A program made the position numbers and the translations under genes. A DNA stretch of 64,000 nt from Pseudonocardia autotrophica (GTDB taxonomy: Bacteria; Actinomycetota; Actinomycetes; Mycobacteriales; Pseudonocardiaceae): NCBI RefSeq assembly GCF_003945385.1, contig NZ_AP018920.1:5332001-5396000 (forward strand), written 5' to 3'. Position 1 is the stretch's first letter, and each line of letters begins with the position of its first letter. Positions 8,709-16,164 of this stretch are shown here, one piece after another. A model generated the notes under the pieces. That model was not told where the DNA came from, did not search any database, and saw nothing but the letters and a program-made list of their open reading frames with translations.

Positions 8709-10826
8709 CTACCGGATGCGGTCGTCGTAGACACGGACCAGGGCGTCGACCGCGACGACACCCTCGCCCTCGGCCTGCACGAGCACCGGGTTGACCTCGG
8801 CCTCGGCCACCTCCGGGCGGGCGGCCAGCTGCGACAGCGACACCACGGCGTCGGCGAGCGCCGCCAGGTCTCCGCGCTCGTCCCCGCGGAACCCGCGTAG
8901 TGCCTCCAGCGACCGGACCTCGCCGAGCATCTCCCGGGCGACCTCCGGTGTCACCGGCGCGAGCCGGACGGCGCGGTCGCCGAGCAGCTCGGCCAGCCTG
9001 CCCCCGGCCGCGACCATGACGATCGGGCCGACGTGCGGGTCCACCCGGTAGCCGACCAGCACCTCACCCAGACCCCGGGCCATCGGCTGGACGAGCACCG
9101 AGGACACCGTGTGCCCCGGGGCGCGCTGCGGTACCGCGGTGCGCACCCGCTCGATCGCCGCCGCCAGCTCGTCGGGCCCCGCAACGCCGAGGACGACCCC
9201 GCCCACGTCGGACTTGTGCTCCAGCGACGCGTCGTCGACCTTCACCACCACCGGGAAGCCGAACGGCGGTGGGACGGCCGGGCGCACGACGTCGTGCTCG
9301 AGGAACGGCGCCCTGGGGAAGCCGACGGTGTCGAGCAGATCGTAGGAGCGGGCCTCGCTCAGGCTCACCGCCCCGGCGGTCGCGGCGTCGGCCCGCGGAC
9401 CGGGCCGGACCGGACCGGGGGCCCTGCGCCGCAGCACGGCGGCGACGACGTCGGCGCAGGACTCCGGGCTGCGGAACGCGGGAACCCCGGAGTCGGTCAG
9501 CAACCGCAACGCCTCCGGGGCCTCGGGGACCACGAAGACCGCGATGCGACCGTGTCCCGCGGCCTCGACGACCGGGTGTACCGCGAGCTCCGGGTCGAAG
9601 CGTGCGGACGACCCGATCACCGCGACCACCATGTCGAACTCGGGCGCGGTGGAGAGCACCTCCAGGGCCGGGGACATCACCTCGGGGCGGGTGCCCGCGA
9701 GGGTCAGGTCCACGATCCGGCCCTCGGCGACCTCGACGCCCGCGGCCGCGAGCCGGCCGAACGTCTCCACCGACGGGGTCCCGGCCTCGACCCCGGCCAG
9801 CGCCAGCTGGTCGACGACCATGGCCGCGCCGCCACCGGTCGTCGTGACGACGGCGACCCGGGGGGCTCGGCGGGTGTCCGGGAACGCGGTCGCGGCGGCC
9901 AGCGGACCGGACTCGATCAACCCATCCAGTGTGGACACCCGGGCGATGCCGTGCTCGCGCAGGAAGGCATCGGCGACGTCGTCCTCCCCCGCCAGCGCAC
10001 CGGTGTGCGAGACCGCGAGCTCGGCCGCCTCGGCGGATCTGCCCAGCTTGTAGGCAATGACCGGCTTCCCGAGCCCGGCCGCGCGGCAGGCGAAGGCGGA
10101 CAACGCCCCGGGATGCCGGATCGTCTCGAGGAACAGGGCGAAGCCCGTCACCTCCGGATCGTCGACGACCGAGTCCAGGATCTCGCCGATGCCCAGGTCG
10201 AGCTCCGAGCCGACCGAGACCAGCGAGGCGAACCCGATGCCGCGCGCCTTGCCCCGCGACAGCAACGCCCCGATCATGCTGCCCGACTGGGAGGCCACGA
10301 CCGTCCCGCCGGTGGGCAGGTCGGCCTCGGCGAAGGCGGCGTTGCCGGTGAGCCTCAACCCGCTGCGCAGGTCGGCCAGGCCGAGGCTGTTCGGCCCGAG
10401 CAGCCGGACCCCGCCGGCCCGTGCGCAGTCGAGCAGCTCCCGCTCGAGCTCCCGGCCGGTCTCGCCCGCCTCGCCGAAGCCGCCGGACAGGACGGTGGCC
10501 AGCGGCACGCCCAGCTCAGCGCACTCGCGCACCGCTGCGACGGTCGCCTCGGGGGGCACCATCAGGAAGGCGTGGTCGGGGACCTCGGGCAGCGCGCGCA
10601 GCGAGGGCCAGGCCCGGTGTCCGCCGACCTGGTCACGCCGGGCGTTGACCGGATACACGGTGCCCCGGTAGCCGTGCTCGTGCAGGAAGCGCAACGGCCT
10701 CGCGGCGGCCCGGCCGACCCGGTCCGTCGCACCGACCAGTGCGATCCGGCGCGGTGCGAACAGGTTCCTGGCGAGCGCCGACCGTGCCGGGACCCCGGCG
10801 GCAGCGACCGCCGCGCCACGGGTCAC
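8709..10826 (-). CDS. ADP-forming acyl-CoA synthetase (acetate-CoA ligase family), second copy
   Basis: A 705-residue fused NDP-forming acyl-CoA synthetase. It has the CoA-binding domain (NLFAPRRIALVGATDRVGR), the LSGGFGEAGETGRELE and LLGPNSLGLADL strands, the His loop VSHTGALAGEDD, and a C-terminal ATP-grasp domain (FPVVVKVDDASLEHKSDVGG). The GTG at 10826 overlaps the dehydrogenase stop. The longer frame upstream is spurious. It differs clearly from the copy at 3233-5338, so this is not a recent duplication. As the second gene of the operon it probably makes the CoA thioester that the dehydrogenase oxidises. Confidence 0.92.
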   Translation of the reverse strand: MTRGAAVAAAGVPARSALARNLFAPRRIALVGATDRVGRAAARPLRFLHEHGYRGTVYPVNARRDQVGGHRAWPSLRALPEVPDHAFLMVPPEATVAAVRECAELGVPLATVLSGGFGEAGETGRELERELLDCARAGGVRLLGPNSLGLADLRSGLRLTGNAAFAEADLPTGGTVVASQSGSMIGALLSRGKARGIGFASLVSVGSELDLGIGEILDSVVDDPEVTGFALFLETIRHPGALSAFACRAAGLGKPVIAYKLGRSAEAAELAVSHTGALAGEDDVADAFLREHGIARVSTLDGLIESGPLAAATAFPDTRRAPRVAVVTTTGGGAAMVVDQLALAGVEAGTPSVETFGRLAAAGVEVAEGRIVDLTLAGTRPEVMSPALEVLSTAPEFDMVVAVIGSSARFDPELAVHPVVEAAGHGRIAVFVVPEAPEALRLLTDSGVPAFRSPESCADVVAAVLRRRAPGPVRPGPRADAATAGAVSLSEARSYDLLDTVGFPRAPFLEHDVVRPAVPPPFGFPVVVKVDDASLEHKSDVGGVVLGVAGPDELAAAIERVRTAVPQRAPGHTVSSVLVQPMARGLGEVLVGYRVDPHVGPIVMVAAGGRLAELLGDRAVRLAPVTPEVAREMLGEVRSLEALRGFRGDERGDLAALADAVVSLSQLAARPEVAEAEVNPVLVQAEGEGVVAVDALVRVYDDRIR

Positions 10827-11974
10827 CGGGGCGGCCTCTGGTCGAACCGGCGACCGAAGACGCCCTCGGCGATGCGGTTCTTGAGGATCTCCAGCGAGCC
10901 CCCGGCGATCATCCACCCACGGGTGCGGCGGAAGCAGTACTCGACCAGGCTCTCGCTGCTGTACCCCATCGCGCCCATCAGCTGGACGGCCTCGTTCGCG
11001 ACCTCGAACCCGGCGGTGTTCGCGGCCAGTTTGGCCATCGAGGTCTCCTGCGCCGAGGGCAGACCGCGGTCGGCGTTGTGGGCCGCCCGGTAGAGCATCA
11101 GCTGGGCGGCCTCGAGTTTGGTCGCCATCTCGGCGAACTTCCACTGCACGCCCTGGAACTCGCACAGCGGACGGCCGAACTGCTCCCGGGTCAGCACGTG
11201 CTCCCGGGCGACGGTGTAGGCGTGCCGGCCCAGGGCGAGCGCGCGGGACGCGTTGCCGATCCGCTCGACGTTGAATCCACTGATCTGCTTCTTGAACCCG
11301 CCCGCACCCAGCAGCACGTTCCCGGCGGGGATCCAGCAGTCGTCGAAGACGAGCTCGGACCACTGCTCGCCGCTCATGTAGAGCGACGGCGGCCCGACCG
11401 TGAGACCCGGCCGGTCCCGCTCCACCAGGACCGAGCCGATTCCCCCGGTACCCGGACCGAAGCGGGCGTAGACGAGGTAGACCGTCGCGTCGGTGCTGTG
11501 GGTCGACCAGAGCTTGCGCCCGTTGATCCGGTACCCGTCACCGTCCGCGGTGACCGAGGTCTGCAGATCGGTCACCGCCGAGCCGGCCTCCGACTCCGAC
11601 ATGCCCAGCGCGATCAGCGCGTCGCCGGCGAGGAGATCGGGCAGGAAGCGCTTCTTCTGGTCCTCGTCGGCGTACTCGGCGAGCGTGCGGATCGCTCCGA
11701 AGTTGCCGGCCTGGACGACGTCGGCGGCGGTCGGGCAGACCATCGCGAGTTCCTGGATGGCGACGACCGCGTCGAGGAGCCCCGCCCCCTGGCCGCCGTC
11801 GCTCTCCGGGATCGTGAGCCCGAGCAGCGACTGTGCCGCCAGCTCGCGGGCCAGGTCCCAGGGGAAGTTCGGGTCGTGGGCGCGCTCGAGCGCCCGGTCG
11901 GCGAGCTGTCGTCGCGCGAACCCGCGAACGCTCTCGGCGAGCTGCTCCTGCTCCTGGCTCAGCGTGAAATCCAC
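10823..11974 (-). CDS. Acyl-CoA dehydrogenase
   Basis: A 383-residue flavoprotein of normal length and first gene of the operon. The order is N-terminal helices (MDFTLSQEQEQLAESVRGFA), the middle beta domain with ALGMSESEAGSAVTDLQT, and a C-terminal four-helix domain ending in QLMGAMGYSSESLVEYCFRRTRGWMIAGG, the usual FAD-contact region. The GTG start is preceded by AAGGAGG six bases away. It oxidises acyl-CoA to 2-enoyl-CoA and passes electrons to ETF. The 18-bp GntR-type element lies 34 bases upstream. Confidence 0.93.
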   Translation of the reverse strand: MDFTLSQEQEQLAESVRGFARRQLADRALERAHDPNFPWDLARELAAQSLLGLTIPESDGGQGAGLLDAVVAIQELAMVCPTAADVVQAGNFGAIRTLAEYADEDQKKRFLPDLLAGDALIALGMSESEAGSAVTDLQTSVTADGDGYRINGRKLWSTHSTDATVYLVYARFGPGTGGIGSVLVERDRPGLTVGPPSLYMSGEQWSELVFDDCWIPAGNVLLGAGGFKKQISGFNVERIGNASRALALGRHAYTVAREHVLTREQFGRPLCEFQGVQWKFAEMATKLEAAQLMLYRAAHNADRGLPSAQETSMAKLAANTAGFEVANEAVQLMGAMGYSSESLVEYCFRRTRGWMIAGGSLEILKNRIAEGVFGRRFDQRPPR

Positions 11975-12007
11975 CGGCTGCCTCCTTGCGCAGTTGACTG
12001 TCGTCGA

Positions 12008-12025
12008 CTGTATACAGCTGTCGAC
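12008..12025. promoter_or_regulatory. Probable GntR operator of the acyl-CoA operon
   Basis: Reverse complement of the 18-mer GTCGACAGCTGTATACAG at 274-291. It sits between the operon start (11974) and the GntR gene end (12083). Flanking TCGTCGAC/GTCGAC sequence extends the symmetry. It is a good candidate for the binding site of the neighbouring FadR-type regulator. Confidence 0.65.
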
Positions 12026-12082
12026 AGACTGAGCAAGAGGCGGTGCCCGGGTCGATTCCGCCGGATCGGCCGAGCCGCGGCG

Positions 12083-12748
12083 TCAGCCGTTGCCGAGCAT
12101 CCGCAGCCGGATGGCGCGCGCCGAGGTCATGTGCATCTCGGCCGCCGCCCCCGCCGAGTCCGGGTCCTGCGCCTCGACCGCGGCGATGATCCCGGCATGC
12201 TCGCTGCGCGCCTGCTCCCAGCGGCCGGCCTGGGAGAGCGTGGTGCCCGAGATGATCGAGATCTGCAGGGTCAGCCGGTACTGGAGCTCCAGGAGCGGCT
12301 CGTTGTGTGCTGCCAGCGCGAGCGCCGAATGGAACTCCCGGTTGGCCGCCGCGACGGCTTCGGCATCGGACCGGTCGACGTCGGCCTCCGCGTCGAATGC
12401 TCGGTGGAGCTGGATCAGATCGGTCTCGCGCCGGCGCAGGGCCGCGTCGTGGGCGATCGCCTTCTCCAGGATCACCCGGATCCGGTAGATGTCGATCACC
12501 TCTTCCGCCGAGCGCGTCCGCACGCTCGCGTACGCCCCCTGGCGCAGCAGCAGACCGTCGTGCTCGAGGCGGGCGATCGCCTCCCGGATCGGCGTCCGGC
12601 TCACCCCGTACTCCCGCCCCAGCGAGGACTCGGACAGCCGGGTACCGGGCGGGTACCTGCCGTTCACCACGTCGTCACGGAGCTGGATGTAGAGGGCGAA
12701 CCCCTTGCCGGACTCGGTCGGCGTGGAGCCACGCTCGATCCCGTACAT
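12083..12748 (-). CDS. GntR-family (FadR subfamily) transcriptional regulator
   Basis: A 221-residue regulator. The N-terminal winged helix has YPPGTRLSESSLGREYGVSRTPIREAIARLEHDGLL, the GntR consensus. The all-helical FCD domain follows, with RREFHSALALAAHN-type sequence holding a metal-binding His. The ATG at 12748 is preferred over the TTG five codons upstream because the protein then starts at the usual distance from the HTH. It lies just upstream of the acyl-CoA operon on the same strand and beside the shared operator, so it is the likely repressor responding to an acid or acyl-CoA of that pathway. Confidence 0.93.
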   Translation of the reverse strand: MYGIERGSTPTESGKGFALYIQLRDDVVNGRYPPGTRLSESSLGREYGVSRTPIREAIARLEHDGLLLRQGAYASVRTRSAEEVIDIYRIRVILEKAIAHDAALRRRETDLIQLHRAFDAEADVDRSDAEAVAAANREFHSALALAAHNEPLLELQYRLTLQISIISGTTLSQAGRWEQARSEHAGIIAAVEAQDPDSAGAAAEMHMTSARAIRLRMLGNG

Positions 12749-12818
12749 GGTCGGATCGTACAAACCTTCGAGGGAGGTTATGGAGGAGCACCAGCTCAGG
12801 GCTGCTTACGGTGTGGCC

Positions 12819-13595
12819 ATGACGCACGGAGATGTTGTCGTGACCGAGGTCGATGCGGGAATCTCGGTCCTGCGACTGAATCGGCCGCACCGGAGGAACG
12901 CGATCGATCACGCATTGGTGGAGGGTCTCGCTTCCGGGTTCCGCGACGCGGAACGGCGAGGGGACGCAGCGGTCGTCCTCACCGGCGGGGACTCGTTCTT
13001 CTCCGCAGGTGGTGACGTCGGTTCGATGCCGTCCGCGAGCGACGGCCTGTTCGGCGCCGCCGGCCGGCTCGCGCTGATCCACGACCTGATCGAACACATC
13101 CGCCGCTCCGACATGGTGGTGATCGCCGCCGTCGAGGGCTACGCCGTGGGTGTGTCCTGGGGCCTGGTCCTGGCCTGCGATCTCGTCGTTGCCGCCGAAG
13201 ACGCCTTCTTCGCCGCCCCGTTCGCCGAGCGCGGCCTCGCCGCCGACGGCGGCGCGGCCTACCACCTGTCGCGACGACTGGGACCGCAGCGAGCAGCACG
13301 TCACCTGCTGCTCGGCGACCGGCTGCCCGCCGACGCCGCTTTCGACGCGGGCCTCGTGAGCGAGGTCGTCGAGCCCTCCACCTCTACCGGGAGAGCCCGC
13401 GATCTCGCGGCACGGCTCGCGGCCGGGCCGCGGGAGTCGAACGCGGTCACGAAACGCCTCATGACGTCATCCACGGCGGATCTGTCGTCGTTCCTCGCGT
13501 CCGAGCGGATGGCCGTGGCGCTCGCCGGGCACGGCGCGGACGCCGCCGAAGGCCGCCTGGCCTTCGCCGAACGTCGTGACCCGCGATTTCGCTGA
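12819..13595 (+). CDS. Enoyl-CoA hydratase/isomerase family protein
   Basis: A 258-residue crotonase homologue, transcribed divergently from the GntR gene. Motifs: LTGGDSFFSAGGDVGSM (oxyanion loop) and AVEGYAVGVSWGLVLACDLVVAAEDAFF. The C-terminus FAERRDPRF is standard. The ATG at 12819 has no clear ribosome site. An in-frame ATG at 12780 has a GGGAGG only two bases away, so the true start is uncertain by 13 codons. It is not in the operon and could serve the same or another CoA pathway. It is clearly different from the hydratase at 1511-2284. Confidence 0.88.
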   Translation: MTHGDVVVTEVDAGISVLRLNRPHRRNAIDHALVEGLASGFRDAERRGDAAVVLTGGDSFFSAGGDVGSMPSASDGLFGAAGRLALIHDLIEHIRRSDMVVIAAVEGYAVGVSWGLVLACDLVVAAEDAFFAAPFAERGLAADGGAAYHLSRRLGPQRAARHLLLGDRLPADAAFDAGLVSEVVEPSTSTGRARDLAARLAAGPRESNAVTKRLMTSSTADLSSFLASERMAVALAGHGADAAEGRLAFAERRDPRFR

Positions 13596-13696
13596 CCTCA
13601 TCGAGACGCTCGCCGCCGCCTCCGGGTGGCACACCCGTGACCTGTTCCGCCGGTCGAGTCCTGGTCGGCGTTCGCACCGCGCATTCGCGAAGACCA

Positions 13697-13710
13697 TCCG
13701 CACATGCGGA
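13697..13710. promoter_or_regulatory. Palindrome TCCG-N6-CGGA upstream of the lipoprotein gene
   Basis: TCCGCACATGCGGA, extended by an A/T pair to a 16-bp perfect inverted repeat (13696-13711). Similar TCCG-N6-CGGA elements stand in the LysR/aldehyde dehydrogenase region near 45.2, 46.3 and 48.2 kb. It could be an operator or only a short hairpin. The remaining sequence between 13596 and 13761 shows no gene. Confidence 0.35.
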
Positions 13711-13761
13711 TCGAAATAGCGAACAGTTCCGCATCGCAGGATCAGAGCCTAGAGTCGGCGC

Positions 13762-14325
13762 ATGTCTCACATGCGCGTCCTGCTGCCGGTGCTCGTCGCG
13801 ATGCTCGCGCTGCTCGGCGGCTGCGGATCCGCACCGGCGGCGACCTCCGTCGCACTGACATCGACGTCCGCGCCGCCCGCGACGTCCGCGCCGCCCGTGC
13901 CGCCGGCCGGCGACGTCGTCGTCTCCGGCGACGTCCGGGAGCCGCGCACGTGGACCCGCTCCGATCTCGCGGCGTTGCCGCAGACGACGATCGAGGTGCG
14001 CTACGAGAGCGGCCAGGGCCCGCAGGAACGCACCCTCACCGGCGTCGGGCTCACCGAGGTGCTCCCACCCGATGCGCTCGCGACCACCGACGCGAAGAAC
14101 GACCTGTTGTCGTTCGGCGTACTGGCCGTCGGCGAGGACGCCTACCGCGCGCTCGTCTCCTACGGCGAGGTCTCCCCCGACTTCGGCAACCGGGGCCTGC
14201 TCGTCGCGCTGACCGAGGACGGGAAGGCCCTGGAGCGTCCGCGGCTCGCCGTGCCGGGTGATGTGAAGGGCGGCCGCTACGTGAGCGACCTGGTCGAGCT
14301 GCGGGTGGTCCGGATCGCCGGGTGA
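13762..14325 (+). CDS. Lipoprotein with a sulfite-oxidase-type molybdopterin-binding-like domain
   Basis: A 187-residue exported lipoprotein. The signal peptide MSHMRVLLPVLVAMLALLGGCG ends in a lipobox LLGGC (Cys about 21). A low-complexity linker rich in Ala, Pro, Ser and Thr follows, to about residue 50. The folded part starts VVVSGDVREPRTWTRSDLAALPQTTIEV and contains GVGLTEVL and VSYGEVSPDFGNRGLLVAL. These resemble the small stand-alone relatives of the sulfite-oxidase/YedY fold that lack the molybdenum Cys and probably do not bind the cofactor. No operon partner is visible. Function unknown. Confidence 0.7.
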   Translation: MSHMRVLLPVLVAMLALLGGCGSAPAATSVALTSTSAPPATSAPPVPPAGDVVVSGDVREPRTWTRSDLAALPQTTIEVRYESGQGPQERTLTGVGLTEVLPPDALATTDAKNDLLSFGVLAVGEDAYRALVSYGEVSPDFGNRGLLVALTEDGKALERPRLAVPGDVKGGRYVSDLVELRVVRIAG

Positions 14326-14417
14326 TCCACCGAGCGGTCGCGGCCCGGCTCACGACCGACTGCTGAGCGGGTGCTGCGCGCTCGGCGAAACCCGGCGACC
14401 GGACGGTTCGCACACGC

Positions 14418-14430
14418 TACTGTCGTCGCC
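14418..14430 (+). promoter_or_regulatory. Leaderless promoter of the leader ORF
   Basis: TACTGT at 14418-14423 lies seven bases before the GTG of the leader peptide, the usual spacing of actinobacterial leaderless transcripts. No clear -35 was recognised. Confidence 0.45.
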
Positions 14431-14469
14431 GTGATCGGGCTTCTCGTCCTTCCCCCGCCGCGCTCCTGA
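14431..14469 (+). CDS. Leader peptide VIGLLVLPPPRS (12 residues)
   Basis: A 13-codon reading frame (GTG start, TGA stop) between the promoter-like TACTGT and the EamA gene. It encodes Val-Ile-Gly-Leu-Leu-Val-Leu-Pro-Pro-Pro-Arg-Ser. The run of branched-chain residues followed by three prolines is a plausible ribosome-stalling sequence, since polyproline stalls ribosomes. It is followed by mutually exclusive hairpins that reach the ribosome site of the downstream gene. It probably senses an amino acid or translation stress and controls the exporter. The role is an inference from layout. Confidence 0.6.
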   Translation: MIGLLVLPPPRS

Positions 14470-14474
14470 CCGGA

Positions 14475-14560
14475 GCCGGCACCACCGACCGCGCGTGAGG
14501 TGCGGCCGGTCGATCTCCCGTGCTCCGGTGCGCCCGCCCGTCACCTCTGCCGCGCAGGAG
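14475..14560 (+). promoter_or_regulatory. Attenuator with alternative stems before the EamA gene
   Basis: Stem A pairs 14475-14483 with 14499-14506 (one bulge), with a variant CGACCG 14486-14491 with 14507-14512. Stem B pairs 14491-14502 with 14542-14555 (GAGGTG/CACCTC plus GCGCG/CGCGC) and ends directly at the AGGAG (14556-14560) of the EamA gene. A and B share bases and cannot coexist. A ribosome stalled on the leader ORF would cover the 5' side and change which stem forms, so either translation or termination could be switched. Confidence 0.5.
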
Positions 14561-14567
14561 CCCCTCG

Positions 14568-15452
14568 TTGTTCTCGTCATCCACCCCTGTCCGCTCGCGG
14601 GCCGGGGTCCTTCAGGTCTGTTCCGCCGGTGCCCTCTGGGGCACCGCACCCGTCGCGTTCGCCGCGGTCGGCGACCTGCCCCCGCTCGCCGTCAGCATGT
14701 GGCGGATCGCGGTGGCCGCAGTCGTCCTCGGCATGTTCGCCGTCGCGACCGGCGTCACGACCGCGGTGCTCGCCGCCGTGCGGACCAGCCCGGTACCGGT
14801 CGTCGTCATCGGGCTCGGGGTCGCCGCCTACCAAGCACTGTGGTTCGCCTCGATCCCGCTGGCCGGCGCCGCGGTGTCCACCGTCGTCGCGATCAGTCTC
14901 GCGCCGGTCGCCGTCACGGCATGGGAGGCCCTGCGAACCCGCCGGACGCCGTCGCCCGGCGGGCTCGCGACGATCGCCGTCGCCCTCGCCGGGCTCGTGC
15001 TGGTGTCGACCGTCGACGCCCGGACCGGTACCGCACCGACGGCCGGGGTGCTGCTCGCCATCACGTCCGGGCTCACCTACGCCGCCGTCACCGTGGTGGG
15101 ACGGCACGCCGCTCCGCGGATCGCACCACTGGCCCTGACCACGGCGACGACCACCGTGGGCGCGCTCGGCCTGCTGCCACTCGCCGTGCTCACCGGACCG
15201 GTCATGACCAGCGCGCCGGACTCGCTGCTGGCGCTCGGTTATCTCGGCGTCGTCACGATGGCGGGCGGCTACCTCCTGCTCTACGCCGGCCTGCGCACCG
15301 CGTCAGCCGGCACCGCCGCCGTCGCGACACTGCTGGAACCGGCGACGGCCGCGGTACTGGCCGTACTGCTGCTCGGGGAGTCACTGCCGGCGCACGGTGT
15401 CGCCGGGGTCGTGCTGATCCTCGGCGCGGTCACCGCGTTACGGAACCGCTGA
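14568..15452 (+). CDS. EamA/DMT-family transporter
   Basis: A 294-residue drug/metabolite transporter with two EamA repeats of about five helices each (first VCSAGALWGTAPVAFAAVG, second LLAITSGLTYAAVTVVGRHAA). The TTG at 14568 is chosen because AGGAG lies seven bases upstream and because the upstream frame adds only Arg/Pro-rich sequence. The family exports amino acids, metabolites or drugs (RhtA, YdcZ types). The leader peptide rich in Val, Leu and Ile plus Pro suggests that export of an amino acid or a translation-targeting compound is sensed. This is an inference. Confidence 0.88.
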   Translation: MFSSSTPVRSRAGVLQVCSAGALWGTAPVAFAAVGDLPPLAVSMWRIAVAAVVLGMFAVATGVTTAVLAAVRTSPVPVVVIGLGVAAYQALWFASIPLAGAAVSTVVAISLAPVAVTAWEALRTRRTPSPGGLATIAVALAGLVLVSTVDARTGTAPTAGVLLAITSGLTYAAVTVVGRHAAPRIAPLALTTATTTVGALGLLPLAVLTGPVMTSAPDSLLALGYLGVVTMAGGYLLLYAGLRTASAGTAAVATLLEPATAAVLAVLLLGESLPAHGVAGVVLILGAVTALRNR

Positions 15453-15539
15453 CTCCGCGGACAGCTCACCCGGGTCGAACGGGGTCGTACGACTTTCCCG
15501 CGGCTGATCACACCCCCGGTCGGACGCCGATGGGTCGTC

Positions 15540-15552
15540 TAGGGTGCCGGTT
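15540..15552 (+). promoter_or_regulatory. Leaderless promoter of the cysteine leader ORF
   Basis: TAGGGT at 15540-15545 ends seven bases before the GTG of the leader peptide. The same spacing is seen before the 14431 leader. The rest of 15453-15824 holds the leader ORF and its downstream control region and no other gene. Confidence 0.5.
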
Positions 15553-15627
15553 GTGCGTTACGGACTGACCCGACGGCGAGCCGTCGACCTCTGCCGCGTC
15601 GCCGCGGCGCTCTGTCTGCCGCACTGA
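15553..15627 (+). CDS. Cysteine-type leader peptide (24 residues)
   Basis: The frame gives V R Y G L T R R R A V D L C R V A A A L C L P H and then TGA. The core RRRAVDLCRVAAALC matches the recurring short ORFs found in actinobacteria upstream of sulfur assimilation genes and usually annotated as putative leader peptide. Two Cys codons (residues 14 and 21) are placed so that low charged Cys-tRNA would stall the ribosome and alter expression downstream. It implies that the ABM/LLM operon is induced when cysteine or sulfur is scarce. Confidence 0.75.
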   Translation: MRYGLTRRRAVDLCRVAAALCLPH

Positions 15628-15824
15628 CCGGCGTCGACCGAAGCGCGTCCTCGGACGTGCGGCCCCGTGCGCAGTGACGCCCGCGGCCGATGCCCACGAC
15701 ATCCCTACTGGTCGAGTACCCGTTCTCGCAGGACTGCGGGGCACTCCCCTCTCGCGACGTCCACGAGAAACCCGGCCGGCCGAGTGGCGCCGGGCCCCAA
15801 CACCGCGAAGGTGGTTTCACCACG

Positions 15825-16124
15825 ATGAGCTACGGCTTGCAGGTCACACTCGAGGCCAAGGACGGCCGCCAGGAGGATCTGGCCCAGTTCCTCCGGGACA
15901 GCCTCACCCCGGTGTTGGGCGAGCCGGGCACGACCACCTGGTACTCCTACCGGATCACCGACTCGCTGTTCGGCATCTACGACACGTTCCCCGACGAGGC
16001 GGCACGTGACGCGCACCTGTCCGGCGAGGTCGCGACGGCGCTGCAGGGCGCTGCGGGCGAGTTCCTGGCCGGTCCGCCCACCGTCCGGAAGGTCGACATC
16101 ATCGCTGCCAAGGCCGCCGGCTGA
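15825..16124 (+). CDS. Antibiotic biosynthesis monooxygenase (ABM) domain protein
   Basis: A 99-residue single ABM-fold (dimeric alpha/beta barrel) protein. The ATG at 15825 follows GAAGGTGG, and the longer frame upstream is non-family sequence. The central motif TTTWYSYRITDSLFGIYDTFP is nearly repeated in the C-terminal domain of the next gene's product (TTTWYAYRVDDDTFGIYDTFP). It lies first in the operon behind the cysteine leader. Such domains can be cofactor-free oxygenases or accessory subunits. Here a role with the flavin monooxygenase in opening an organosulfur compound is inferred. Confidence 0.85.
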   Translation: MSYGLQVTLEAKDGRQEDLAQFLRDSLTPVLGEPGTTTWYSYRITDSLFGIYDTFPDEAARDAHLSGEVATALQGAAGEFLAGPPTVRKVDIIAAKAAG

Positions 16125-16164
16125 CGCCGCACCACTGACCCCCCGACGGCATCGGAGTGACGAC

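Noticed and set aside
8695..8709. GTG start at 8709 for the DUF35 gene
   Set aside because: It would place a perfect AGGAGG inside the gene, and that AGGAGG has ideal spacing to the GTG at 8694.
12705..12818. Longer N-terminus for the 12819 enoyl-CoA hydratase
   Set aside because: It would run through the divergent GntR start region. The ATG at 12780 remains a possible start but its ribosome site is too close.
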